DNA of 64,000 bases from CBDCFV01 sp965203835 (GCA_965203835.1 OZ241919.1:3100001-3164000); one strand, 5' to 3'. Positions 16,261 to 23,829 are shown, counted from the stretch's first letter. The notes: generated from the sequence alone by a model not told the origin. Made by a program: numbers and translations.

Positions 16261-17097
16261 TCAATGCTCTGCCCCCGGCCCGGTTTCCCGCCTTGGCGGG
16301 ACAGACGGGGGAAGGGCGTTGGACAGGTCGCGGCCTGCCAGCTTGGAAACGGCCGGTACGACTTCAGCCAAGTCCGAAACTATGGCATCCGGCTGGGAAT
16401 CAGGATCCGCCGGGTCCGGCTCTTCGGAAAACCCGGCGATCCAGACCGTCTTGAGACCGCAACGGTTGGCGCCGGCAATGTCATGCGCCACACTGTCCCC
16501 CACGTGCACAACCTGACCGGGCGCAACCCCCAGGGATTCTAAGGTCAGATGGAAAATCCGGGGCGCCGGCTTGGGAATCTGTATCTCGTCGGAATATGCC
16601 ATCGCGTCGAAGTAATGCAGAAGCTGGTGTTGCGCCAGGAACCGCCGGAAGGCTTCACCCGGTGTCATCCCCGTATTGGATATCAACCCTATGCGCAAGC
16701 CCATCGCCTTGATTTTTTGAAGCACCGCCGCAGTGTCCGAATGCACCGTCGGCGGGTAAACGAAGAAGGAGTCGGAGTAGGCCAGAGCGATTTCTTCTAT
16801 CGTATCCTCTTCCAAGCGATTTACCAGTCCTTGGGCGATGTTTTCGATGAAAATCTCCACCTGCTCACGGAAGGTGATGTCTATGAGACCTTCCCGAATT
16901 TCGCGGCACCGCTGAGCGCAGGCCCAATACGCTTCCCGGATGTGCTCCAAGTCGTGCTGTTCGCCGCAGCGGGCCAGCGCCTGTTGCGTGCCCTCCAGCC
17001 TCAGCTCGGCCCTTGCCATCCCGCGCTCACGGTTGTCATACAGCAAGGTCTGCCACAGGTCGAAGGTGACGGCGACTATTTGGGGATGCGTGGACAT
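16261..17097 (-). CDS. HAD family hydrolase (C1 cap), coupled to the GT20 synthase
   Basis: A 278-residue haloacid-dehalogenase-superfamily protein. FDLWQTL gives the nucleophile Asp13 but has Trp at the +2 position where phosphatases carry the acid/base Asp. LISNTG is motif II, IPKPAPRIF holds the motif III lysine, and HVGDSVAHDI is motif IV. The helical insert after motif I is a C1 cap, unlike OtsB (C2B cap). Its stop abuts or overlaps the GT20 start, so the pair is surely co-translated, and a sugar-phosphate phosphatase role in that pathway is the natural inference. The last ~15 residues (SVPPRRETG) are read from a REP-like repeat. Confidence 0.87.
   Translation of the reverse strand: MSTHPQIVAVTFDLWQTLLYDNRERGMARAELRLEGTQQALARCGEQHDLEHIREAYWACAQRCREIREGLIDITFREQVEIFIENIAQGLVNRLEEDTIEEIALAYSDSFFVYPPTVHSDTAAVLQKIKAMGLRIGLISNTGMTPGEAFRRFLAQHQLLHYFDAMAYSDEIQIPKPAPRIFHLTLESLGVAPGQVVHVGDSVAHDIAGANRCGLKTVWIAGFSEEPDPADPDSQPDAIVSDLAEVVPAVSKLAGRDLSNALPPSVPPRRETGPGAEH
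16283..16305. repeat. REP-like repeat inside a coding end
   Basis: GTTTCCCGCCTTGGCGGGAC is a member of the palindromic repeat group. It lies inside the last codons of the HAD gene and encodes the SVPPRRETG tail, which is not part of the HAD fold. An old repeat insertion appears to have been kept as a C-terminal extension. Confidence 0.55.
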
Positions 17098-17226
17098 TCA
17101 GGCGTCTGCCAGGCGCTGGGTTTTCGCAGCGTTTCGAAGCTTGCCTTGGTCCAGCATGTCTAAGGCATCATCATAAAGAGTCCGGGCGTCGGCGAACAGA
17201 TGTGTAGTTCGATCAGTAGCTTGCAT
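17098..17226 (-). pseudogene. Truncated HEPN/PaREP1-like remnant
   Basis: A 42-codon frame, ATG at 17226 and TGA at 17098-17100. It encodes MQATDRTTHLFADARTLYDD and ALDMLDQGKLRNAAKTQRLA, plus two more residues. The first 35 residues match the start of the HEPN-like protein at 8442-8837 (MVATDHVREIFADVRAMYEA and ALERLEAGDVRDSAEK). The rest of that family, including the R-H motif, is missing. Its stop touches the ATG of the HAD gene directly (TGAATG), so the remnant may now act as a translational leader for the HAD-GT20 pair. The 110 bases between it and the amidase stop hold nothing I can identify. Confidence 0.6.
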
Positions 17227-17337
17227 GTTACGGGCCTGTTGCTTGGATATCCCAGCCTCAGACTACACCGTTGCTGGGTTTACGATTATCCCCGCCGGGC
17301 GGATTTTCCACCAATGTTGAGAAACAGGCATCCAACG

Positions 17338-18750
17338 TTATATTGGGGGTCTCCGGGTGTGCCAGTCGGTAGCCTGCTCGTAAGCGTGGGCGGCGCGGAG
17401 GACGGTGACTTCGTCGAAAGGCCGCCCGGCCAATTGAAGCCCAATGGGCATTCCTGCGCCGGAAAAGCCGCAGGGGATGGAGATGGCCGGCGACCCGGTC
17501 ACGTTATAAGAACGGGTGTATTGGGTCAACGCCGGTACCGTCGGTACCTCTCGCTCTCCGGCTTGGACAGTTTCGGCCAGCAGGCGGGGGGCGGTTACCG
17601 GTTCCGTCGGCCCGGCCAGCAGGTCCACCTGTTCCAGCAGTTCGCGGACCTGGCGGTTGAACACCGAGCGCCCCTGCTGTGCACGGAGATAATCGGCCGA
17701 GGAAATGAACAGGCCTGCCTCCAAGCGCAGCCGCACGGGGCCGTAGATTTTGTCTCCGTCGCTCGCCAGCAGGTCTCGAAAGTGAGCCGAAGCCTCTGCC
17801 ATGAGGATGGCCGTGGATATGATGTGGGAGTCTTGGAACATTGGAAGAGAGACCTCGGAGACCACGGCTCCCATGGATTCCATCAGTGACAGCGCGTCAT
17901 GGACGGCTTGAGCTACTTCCGGGTCCAGAGGGGCGTCAAAATACTCTCTCGGGAACCCGATCCTCAACCCCCTAATGTCCCCGGTAAGGGCCGCGGTGTA
18001 GTCAGGAACGGCGACGTTGGCCGAGGCCACGTCCTTGGGGTCGTGCCCGGCAATGGCGTTCATGGTCAGTGTGGCGTCCTCCACCGTCCTGACCATTGGG
18101 CCGGGATGGTCCAAACTCCAGGAAAGGGGCGTCAACCCGTGCCGGCTCACCAGTCCGTAGGTGGGCTTGAGGCCAACTATTCCGCAAAGGGCCGCTGGAA
18201 TGCGAATCGATCCTCCGGTGTCACTGCCGGTGGTGATAGTGCATTGTCCCGCAGCGGCCGCCGAACCGGAACCGCCGCTCGATCCCCCGCTCACCATTTC
18301 CGGGTCCCAAGGGTTGTGCATGTGGCCGTAGTCCGGATTTTCCCCGGTGGGACCGTAGGCGAACTGGTGCATATTCAGCTTGCCCAGCAGGATGGCGCCC
18401 GCTTGCCTGAAACGGTCGGCGACGGTGCAGTCTTGTTCAGGGACGAAGTTGTCGAATATCCGGGAACCGGAGGTGGTGCGGACGCCCGCGGTGTTGTACA
18501 GGTCCTTGAGGGCTACGGGTATGCCGTGCAGCGGCCCGCGGTAGTCGCCTCTCTGAATGTCCGATTCAGCCCTGCGCGCCGCGGCGAGGGCCTCCTCGGG
18601 CAGCACGGTGATATATGAGTTAAGCACCGGCTCGGTGGCTTCGATCCTGGCCAAGTGAGCGTCGATGATCTCTACCGGCGAGAGTTCCTTTTGTTGTACA
18701 AGCCGGGAAAGCGTCCCGGCGCTGGCATAGCAGATTTCCGTGGCGTCCAT
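17338..18750 (-). CDS. Amidase signature family protein (GatA/AtzE-like)
   Basis: About 470 residues with the full amidase signature. The Ser-cisSer-Lys triad is Lys82 (VALKDLY), Ser157 (SGGSSGGS) and Ser181 (GSDTGGSIR), with exactly the spacing of GatA. It hydrolyses a carboxamide or related C-N bond. I start at 18750, where GGGGAAGGAA precedes the ATG; the longer frame to 18843 would read through a REP-like repeat (PSLPLGSRLRGNDG), which is not plausible protein. The small AtzG-like gene lies 134 bases upstream on the same strand, resembling AtzG-AtzE and GatC-GatA pairs. GatB is absent here, so a tRNA role is unlikely. Confidence 0.92.
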   Translation of the reverse strand: MDATEICYASAGTLSRLVQQKELSPVEIIDAHLARIEATEPVLNSYITVLPEEALAAARRAESDIQRGDYRGPLHGIPVALKDLYNTAGVRTTSGSRIFDNFVPEQDCTVADRFRQAGAILLGKLNMHQFAYGPTGENPDYGHMHNPWDPEMVSGGSSGGSGSAAAAGQCTITTGSDTGGSIRIPAALCGIVGLKPTYGLVSRHGLTPLSWSLDHPGPMVRTVEDATLTMNAIAGHDPKDVASANVAVPDYTAALTGDIRGLRIGFPREYFDAPLDPEVAQAVHDALSLMESMGAVVSEVSLPMFQDSHIISTAILMAEASAHFRDLLASDGDKIYGPVRLRLEAGLFISSADYLRAQQGRSVFNRQVRELLEQVDLLAGPTEPVTAPRLLAETVQAGEREVPTVPALTQYTRSYNVTGSPAISIPCGFSGAGMPIGLQLAGRPFDEVTVLRAAHAYEQATDWHTRRPPI

Positions 18751-18774
18751 AGATTCAGTTCCTTCCCCTACTCC

Positions 18775-18800
18775 GTCATTCCCGCGCAGGCGGGAACCCA
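18775..18800. repeat. REP-like palindromic repeat
   Basis: A copy of the main repeat (GTCATTCCCGCGCAGGCGGG, then AACCC) in the space between the AtzG-like gene and the amidase gene. It is an intergenic hairpin inside a likely operon and could modulate the ratio of the two proteins. Confidence 0.75.
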
Positions 18801-18884
18801 GGGGCAGGGATGGTTTGTGCCGAACCCAAGCGAGGTCAAGCACGGTCTACGTGGTAATCTGGCCGATGACGCCCGGCGGACGGG

Positions 18885-19079
18885 TTATTCGGGCGAGGGC
18901 CTGAAGGCCATGTCGGGCTCTGTTCCGCTGACGTCCAAATTCTGAAGCGGCCTCAAGCCATCCAACACACCCGACGTGTAGGCGTACAACTCCTCTATAT
19001 GGGGGCTTTGAATGTCCAGCCCGGCTTCCGCGGCCATGCGAAGAAAGAGTTGGTGGCTCAAAGGCGTTTCAGATGCCAT
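18885..19079 (-). CDS. AtzG/GatC-like small amidase partner
   Basis: A 64-residue protein: short helical N-terminus (LFLRMAAEAGLDI), then HIEELYAYTSGVLDGLRPL and the C-terminal SGTEPDMAFRPSPE. Two helices followed by an extended arm with an EPDMAF-type motif is the layout of GatC and AtzG, small subunits that wrap and stabilise GatA or AtzE. It is upstream of the amidase, same strand. I start at 19079, where GGGAGG sits nine bases before the ATG; the longer frame to 19202 would be encoded by a REP-like repeat. The family call is by pattern and gene order, not by alignment. Confidence 0.65.
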   Translation of the reverse strand: MASETPLSHQLFLRMAAEAGLDIQSPHIEELYAYTSGVLDGLRPLQNLDVSGTEPDMAFRPSPE

Positions 19080-19118
19080 CGCAGCAGTCCTCCCGGTAAG
19101 CCGCCGGCCCCCTTTCCC

Positions 19119-19142
19119 GTCTTTCCCGCGCAGGCGGGAAAC
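19119..19142. repeat. REP-like palindromic repeat
   Basis: GTCTTTCCCGCGCAGGCGGG followed by AAAC, a copy of the main repeat between the AtzG-like gene and the divergent protease gene. It lies in the 5' region of the AtzG-like gene, about 40 bases from its start. Confidence 0.7.
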
Positions 19143-19230
19143 CCGCCAGGGGCAGGCTGTGCAACCTCTGGGTATTATCCTCTCCAATGGGCAATCTTGC
19201 AATTTTGAAATGGAAGCCCCGCCGGAGCGG

Positions 19231-19258
19231 TTGGAAAATTACGCAATGTTGCTATACT
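19231..19258 (+). promoter_or_regulatory. Promoter of the CPBP protease gene
   Basis: TTGGAA (19231-19236), a 16-base spacer and TATACT (19253-19258) form a good sigma-70-type promoter. It ends about 28 bases before the TTG start at 19287, giving a very short leader. Confidence 0.6.
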
Positions 19259-19286
19259 CAGCCAACTGACCGGAATTTGGAGACTT

Positions 19287-20093
19287 TTGTTGCACTGCGC
19301 CAGTTGCGGACACCGGACGACGGAAGACGGCGGGTATTGCACCCGGTGTGGGCGCCCCCTGGCCTCTTTGCACACTGAAGCAACTCCTGACGGCGTCGAT
19401 GCAAGCGAGAGGGTCCGGTGGGGCGCCGGCGTGGTGGCGATAGGTATTTTTCTCGTCCTGCTGTGCATCTTTCCGGTTACCGGCACCTCGATGGTATTGG
19501 CCAAGCTGGCCGGCGGCATGGAACAAGCGGCTACCGTATGGTACAGCAGCAATTTCATGGGGTTGGCGATCCTGGCGGTGGTATGGTTCCTGGCCCTCCG
19601 CGGTCGCGGAACCGGGGTTGCGTCCCTGGGGCTGACCGCGCCGACCGCTCCCGGGCTGATGCTGGTGTTGATGAGCGCCGGCGCCCTTGGAGCAAGCCTT
19701 GGCCTGACCGCCTTGTATTCGACCATTGTCAACTGGATCGGCGCGACCTACATCGCCCCTCCCGAAATCCCCAAGGATATTATCTTTCCCGGCTTGGCCG
19801 CCGCCCTGACCTACCAAGCAGTGGCGCTCTGGACACCCATCACTGAAGAGATTTTTTTTCGGGGTTTTGTTTATGCCGGACTGGTTCCCCGCCTGGGGGC
19901 GGGGCGGGCGATTTGGGCGAGCGCCATAGTATTTGGCGGTTTCCACATTCTGCCGGGACTGATCATTCCAACCTTTATGACCGGGCTGTTGCTGGCTTGG
20001 TTGTACTACAAAACGGGGTCCATCTGGCCTCCCATCGCAGTCCACGCAGGGCAGAACGCGCTGGCTTTGACAGTAACCTTGATGGGGGTCTAG
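19287..20093 (+). CDS. CPBP family intramembrane metalloprotease with zinc ribbon
   Basis: A 268-residue membrane protein. Residues 4-21 (CASC and CTRC) form a zinc ribbon. After it come about seven membrane helices and the CPBP/Abi motifs: EE plus R in TEEIFFRGF (Glu187, Glu188, Arg192), FGGFH (His220) and the last-helix AVHAGQNA (His253, Asn257). CPBP proteins are Rce1-like glutamate/histidine metalloproteases of the membrane; many guard against bacteriocins, others process proteins. Two adjacent TTG codons serve as possible starts, preceded by TTTGGAG; the ribbon would be lost if an ATG downstream were used. The next gene downstream is trpA, 90 bases away. Confidence 0.88.
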   Translation: MLHCASCGHRTTEDGGYCTRCGRPLASLHTEATPDGVDASERVRWGAGVVAIGIFLVLLCIFPVTGTSMVLAKLAGGMEQAATVWYSSNFMGLAILAVVWFLALRGRGTGVASLGLTAPTAPGLMLVLMSAGALGASLGLTALYSTIVNWIGATYIAPPEIPKDIIFPGLAAALTYQAVALWTPITEEIFFRGFVYAGLVPRLGAGRAIWASAIVFGGFHILPGLIIPTFMTGLLLAWLYYKTGSIWPPIAVHAGQNALALTVTLMGV

Positions 20094-20183
20094 ACAATGA
20101 CTTGGATGTAAGATACATTGGTGAAAATTCGGCAACCGTATTACGGAATCCAACTATTGCGGAAGTAACCGGAAAGTCTTGAA

Positions 20184-21008
20184 ATGAACAGGGACCGACT
20201 GAAAGAAACTTTTGCAGCCATCAAGCGTGAGCAAAGGACCGGACTGATTGCGTTTTTGACGGTCGGATTCCCTGACATGGAAGCGACGATGGAGTTGGTC
20301 CCTGCGATGGCAGCCGCCGGGGCCGACGTAATCGAACTTGGCGTGCCCTTCAGCGACCCCTTGGCGGAAGGCCCGGTTATCCAGAAGTCCAGTTTCCTGG
20401 CCCTGCAGCAAAAAGTCACCTTGGCCGGTTGTTTGGACGCTGTGGAGGAGTTGCGGGACAAAGTGCCTGACACTCCCTTGGTGTTCATGGGTTACTACAA
20501 TCCCATATACAGCTTTGGGCCGGAGCGGTTCGCTAAAGAATGCGGCCGGGTAGGCGTGGACGGCCTCATAGCCGTGGACCTGCCCCACGCCGAATCCAAG
20601 TCCCTCGCTTCCCAATTGGCGGCGGAAGGGGTACATAACATTCCGCTGCTCGCTCCCACCAGCACCGAAGAGAGCATCCGCAACTCCGCCGGCAGCGCGA
20701 CGGGCTTCATCTACTGCGTCAGCGTGACGGGCGTAACCGGCGCACGGGACGAACTCTCAGAGCGGGGGTTGGAGTTGCTGCGGAGAGTCCGTAATTACAC
20801 AGCTCTCCCGCTGACGGTGGGTTTCGGCATTTCCCGCAGGGAGCATGTTGAACTGGTCTGCCGGGAAGCGGAAGCAGCCGTGGTAGGTAGCGCAATAGTG
20901 CGGGTAATGCTAGAATCGCCTCGCGACGAAGTGGTGGCGAGGACCAGTAACTTTGTCGCCGAACTGGCGGGGAAGACGGTTTCTCCGGTGGAGGCTGCGA
21001 ACAGGTGA
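20184..21008 (+). CDS. trpA: Tryptophan synthase alpha subunit
   Basis: A 274-residue TIM barrel that splits indole-3-glycerol phosphate into indole and glyceraldehyde-3-phosphate and passes indole to TrpB. DVIELGVPFSDPLAEGP holds the catalytic Glu51 (Salmonella Glu49). The second catalytic acid, normally Asp60 in DPLADGP, is Glu62 here. MGYYNPIYSFG, VDLPHAES, YCVSVTGVTGAR and GFGISRREH are the other family motifs. It overlaps the aroH start by four bases (GTGA). The usual partner trpB is not upstream; the preceding gene is the CPBP protease. Function is secure; the Asp-to-Glu change is noted as a finding. Confidence 0.96.
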   Translation: MNRDRLKETFAAIKREQRTGLIAFLTVGFPDMEATMELVPAMAAAGADVIELGVPFSDPLAEGPVIQKSSFLALQQKVTLAGCLDAVEELRDKVPDTPLVFMGYYNPIYSFGPERFAKECGRVGVDGLIAVDLPHAESKSLASQLAAEGVHNIPLLAPTSTEESIRNSAGSATGFIYCVSVTGVTGARDELSERGLELLRRVRNYTALPLTVGFGISRREHVELVCREAEAAVVGSAIVRVMLESPRDEVVARTSNFVAELAGKTVSPVEAANR

Positions 21009-21376
21009 CCGTTTGCCGGGGCATCAGGGGAGCGACCATCGCCGACGCGAACACGGCGGAGGCCATATACTCGTCCACCAGGGAGTTGTTCGAGGCCTTG
21101 GTAGAGGCCAATGGCATGGTCGAGCACGACGTGGCGGCGGTCTACTTCACCATGACGCCCGATCTGAACGCCGTGTTTCCCGCAGCGGCGGCCCGGCAAG
21201 CAGGCTGGACCAACACGGCGCTGATGGGCGGCATGGAGATTGCGGTGCCCGGCAGCTTGGAAAGGTGCATACGCATCCTGGTCCTTTACAACACGGATAA
21301 GGAGCCAGGGGAATTGGTGAACCTGTACCTCAAGGGGACCGGCGTGTTGCGTCTCCAGGGAGTGGAGTCTGCATAA
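21005..21376 (+). CDS. aroH: Chorismate mutase, AroH type
   Basis: A 123-residue monofunctional chorismate mutase of the Bacillus AroH trimeric fold, converting chorismate to prephenate. CRGIRGATI carries the active-site Arg8, GGMEIAVPGSLERCIR carries Glu78 and Arg90, and LVLYNTD follows as in Bacillus. The start is GTG overlapping the trpA stop, so the two are translationally coupled, and aroF follows 160 bases later. The three genes together cover entry to the shikimate path, the chorismate branch to Phe/Tyr, and the end of Trp synthesis. Confidence 0.96.
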   Translation: MTVCRGIRGATIADANTAEAIYSSTRELFEALVEANGMVEHDVAAVYFTMTPDLNAVFPAAAARQAGWTNTALMGGMEIAVPGSLERCIRILVLYNTDKEPGELVNLYLKGTGVLRLQGVESA

Positions 21377-21414
21377 TGACAACCTGCTCGTTTTCCCCCA
21401 ATTACGTCCTGTAC

Positions 21415-21432
21415 TACGGCCCTTGGGCCGTA
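21415..21432. other. Palindrome between aroH and aroF
   Basis: TACGGCCCTTGGGCCGTA is an 18-base palindrome with eight-base arms, 38 bases after the aroH stop. It could be a weak terminator or a protein-binding site; only a short, broken T run follows. A sister palindrome with the same centre (GGCCCCTTGGGGCC) is at 29747-29764. Confidence 0.5.
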
Positions 21433-21537
21433 AGATTGTGAGATATTGTATCAAGTCATTCGGAAGTCTGTCCCTTTCATAATTTCGTGAGCAGCGCCAC
21501 CGACCGTGGCGGGCCATAAGCCGAGGTTAACTTAGAC

Positions 21538-22572
21538 ATGATAGTAGTCATGGGCAAAGACAGTTCACCGGAACAGTTGGAGGAGGTGAAGGGGCGGATC
21601 GAGGCCCATCCCGGACTCAAGCCTCAAGTGTTTGACGGGGTAGAACGGATAGTCGTGGGAGTCCTGGGTTCCATTCCCCCGGACCTGAAGGACGAAATGG
21701 AAGTGCTGCCCGGCGTCATCGAGGTGGTCCGCATCACCAAGCCGTACAAGCTGGCCAGCCGGGAGTTCCACCCCGACGCCACCAAGATCATGGTGAGGGA
21801 TGTGGAGATTGGCGGCGACGCCCCCATCATCATGGCCGGGCCGTGTTCCGTGGAAGACGAAGAACAAATGGTGTCCACCGCCAAGGCCGTCAAGGCCTCC
21901 GGCGCGACTATCCTGCGGGGTGGCGCGTTCAAGCCCCGTACCTCACCCTACAGCTTCCGCGGGATGGGGATCGAAGGATTAAAACTGCTTCGATTGGCCC
22001 AGCAGGAGACCGGTCTGCCGATCATTACGGAAGTAATGGCCACCGAGGACGTGGACACGGTAGCCGAGTACGCTGACATCCTGCAGATCGGCGCCCGGAA
22101 CATGCAGAATTACAGCTTGCTGGACGCCGTAGGCGCCATCAGGAAGCCGGTAATGGTCAAGCGCGGCTTGGCCGCTTCTTACGAGGACTGGCTGCTGGCG
22201 GCCGAATACGTGATGGCCGGCGGAAACGAACAGGTTATGCTCTGTGAACGCGGGGTGAGAGCTTTCGAGCAATACACCCGCTTCACTATGGACGTTGCCG
22301 CTATACCGGTCATCCAGCGGCTCAGCCACCTGCCTATCATCGCCGACCCCAGCCACAGCACGGGGCGATGGTACTTGGTGACTCCGGTGGCCTTGGCCGC
22401 CGTCGCCGCCGGGGCCCACGGCCTGCTGGTGGAGGTGCATCCCAATCCCGACGTAGCCAAGTGCGACGGCCCCCAGTCATTGACCTTCCAGAACTTTGAC
22501 GGGCTGATGACCCAAGTGAAGGCGGTTGCGTCGGTGCGGAAACAATCCGCACAACCCGTCGCCGTATCTTAA
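21538..22572 (+). CDS. aroF: 3-deoxy-7-phosphoheptulonate (DAHP) synthase
   Basis: A 344-residue DAHP synthase of the type with an N-terminal ferredoxin-like regulatory domain (residues 1-70, MIVVMGKDSSPEQLEEV), followed by the TIM barrel with AGPCSVE (100-106), RGGAFKPRTSPYSFRG (127-142), MVKRG and DPSHSTG. It condenses PEP and erythrose-4-phosphate, the first step of aromatic biosynthesis. The ferredoxin-like domain usually gives feedback inhibition by Tyr or Phe (as in Thermotoga). The TAA stop lies within the left TTAA flank of the MITE-like element that follows, and a strong terminator ends the unit at 22733-22771. Confidence 0.97.
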   Translation: MIVVMGKDSSPEQLEEVKGRIEAHPGLKPQVFDGVERIVVGVLGSIPPDLKDEMEVLPGVIEVVRITKPYKLASREFHPDATKIMVRDVEIGGDAPIIMAGPCSVEDEEQMVSTAKAVKASGATILRGGAFKPRTSPYSFRGMGIEGLKLLRLAQQETGLPIITEVMATEDVDTVAEYADILQIGARNMQNYSLLDAVGAIRKPVMVKRGLAASYEDWLLAAEYVMAGGNEQVMLCERGVRAFEQYTRFTMDVAAIPVIQRLSHLPIIADPSHSTGRWYLVTPVALAAVAAGAHGLLVEVHPNPDVAKCDGPQSLTFQNFDGLMTQVKAVASVRKQSAQPVAVS

Positions 22573-22693
22573 AGGGTGTGTGGAAAGGTAGTTGGACCCT
22601 TCCTGTCATTCCCGCGAAGGCGGGAATCCATGTGCGTAGACTGTGGACTTCCGCCTTCGCGGGAGAGACGTTCGGGTAGTTTTCACACACCCT
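22573..22693. mobile_element. MITE-like element after aroF
   Basis: A 121-base non-coding element. AGGGTGTGTG (22573-22582) at the left and its exact inverse CACACACCCT (22684-22693) at the right form terminal inverted repeats. Inside is an inverted pair of the window's main repeat (about 22604-22630 and 22646-22670). TTAA lies at or next to both ends (22569-22572 and 22695-22698). The whole can fold into one long hairpin. This is what a miniature inverted-repeat transposable element looks like, but the mobilising transposase is not in the window. Confidence 0.6.
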
Positions 22694-22732
22694 CTTAAAG
22701 AAGACACGGGCGCGTTATGACACTGGACTGGA

Positions 22733-22771
22733 ACAGGGGCCGGGGCATTGACCCCGGCCCCTGTTTTGCTT
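22733..22771 (+). terminator. Strong terminator of the trpA-aroH-aroF unit
   Basis: ACAGGGGCCGGGG (22733-22745) pairs perfectly with CCCCGGCCCCTGT (22752-22764) across a six-base loop and is followed by TTTGCTT. A 13-base-pair GC stem with a short T run is a good rho-independent terminator. Confidence 0.82.
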
Positions 22772-22793
22772 GCGTAGTAAATATTTATCCTGA

Positions 22794-22822
22794 TTGACAC
22801 TCGTAAACACGGGTGCTAGGGT
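22794..22822 (+). promoter_or_regulatory. Promoter for the gene at 22908
   Basis: A perfect TTGACA (22794-22799), 17-base spacer and TAGGGT (22817-22822) lie about 85 bases before the ATG of the maleylpyruvate-isomerase-like gene and just after the aroF terminator. Confidence 0.55.
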
Positions 22823-22907
22823 TTGCCCGGTCGTCCTTTGGTACTGGTTCCGAGGAGGAGACGCCGGAGTCGAGGGTCCCAATAAATTGGTCGCCGGGAG
22901 TTGAAGA

Positions 22908-23756
22908 ATGAGCAGCGTGAGCATACAGGAAATAGCAACAGTCCGAACGGCATCGTTGAGGAATGAGATTGCCAGCCTCAAGGAGTTTGTCGCCAACCTC
23001 CCCTCCACTGCCCTTTCTTTGCCCAGCGCCTGTACCGAATGGGAAGTGCAGGACGTCGCGGCTCACTTGGTGGCCGCCGCGGAGAACTGGGCGAACATCG
23101 TCGAGAGAGCCTTGACCGGCGCGTCTCCGTCCACGCTTGGGCGACCAACCGGACCTTCCCAGCCCGATGAAAACGCCGAGACCGCCATCAGGCTGAGGAA
23201 GGAGTTGGGACAGACACTCATGCCTACCCTCTTCGATAACCTTAGTCGCTTGGACCGGGCTTTGACCCGGATTACACCGCAAAATTGGGAGACCGAGGTC
23301 AGGCACAACGCAGACGGCCAGATGCCGTTGTGGAGGTACATCATTTCCATAACCAGGGGAGTGGGCGTACATGGGTGGGACATGCGCTGGGGGACCGACC
23401 ACGACGCGCCGCTTGGCGTTGATTGCGTGCCGGGACTGGTGGACTCTATAGAGACCTGGCTGAGGGTGTTTTGTTTTCACCCCTCGGAGCCGTTGGAGAA
23501 AGCGGTACGATTCCGGTTCCTGCTCTCGGGCCCGGTTACCGGCAGCAGGGATGTGGTTGTCAAGGGCGACGATTTCGAGCTACTGGAAAACGCCGCCTCT
23601 CCCGCGGACGTCATTTACCAATGCGACGCCGGGGTCTTCGTTTTGATGGCTTACGGACGGTTGACACGGCACGACGCCCAGTCCCGGGGCCGGTTGACCG
23701 TTGACGGCGATGAAGCCATGGCGGCCAGGTTCGACGAATGGTTCAACACCGGGTAG
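22908..23756 (+). CDS. DinB-like / maleylpyruvate isomerase N-terminal domain protein
   Basis: A 282-residue protein of the mycothiol-dependent maleylpyruvate isomerase/TIGR03083 group. The four-helix DinB-like bundle begins at about 20. CTEWEVQDVAAHLVAAAENW gives the first metal-ligand histidine (His53) and RGVGVHGWDMRW a second (His155). A C-terminal SCP2-like lid (ADVIYQCDAGVFVLMAYGRL) follows. Members are Zn-dependent thiol transferases, but most are uncharacterised, and Chloroflexota are not known for mycothiol, so another thiol may be used. GGGAG precedes the ATG. It has its own promoter and is apparently monocistronic. Confidence 0.85.
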   Translation: MSSVSIQEIATVRTASLRNEIASLKEFVANLPSTALSLPSACTEWEVQDVAAHLVAAAENWANIVERALTGASPSTLGRPTGPSQPDENAETAIRLRKELGQTLMPTLFDNLSRLDRALTRITPQNWETEVRHNADGQMPLWRYIISITRGVGVHGWDMRWGTDHDAPLGVDCVPGLVDSIETWLRVFCFHPSEPLEKAVRFRFLLSGPVTGSRDVVVKGDDFELLENAASPADVIYQCDAGVFVLMAYGRLTRHDAQSRGRLTVDGDEAMAARFDEWFNTG

Positions 23757-23829
23757 CCGTCTTTCCGGCCTGATGCCAGCCGGACTCATCGCCCTCCGCA
23801 CCAGTACGCAATATTTATTATGTAGCCGA

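Noticed and set aside
19239..20153. 304-residue minus-strand frame opposite the CPBP gene
   Set aside because: Gln/Gly-rich shadow; the plus frame has all protease motifs.
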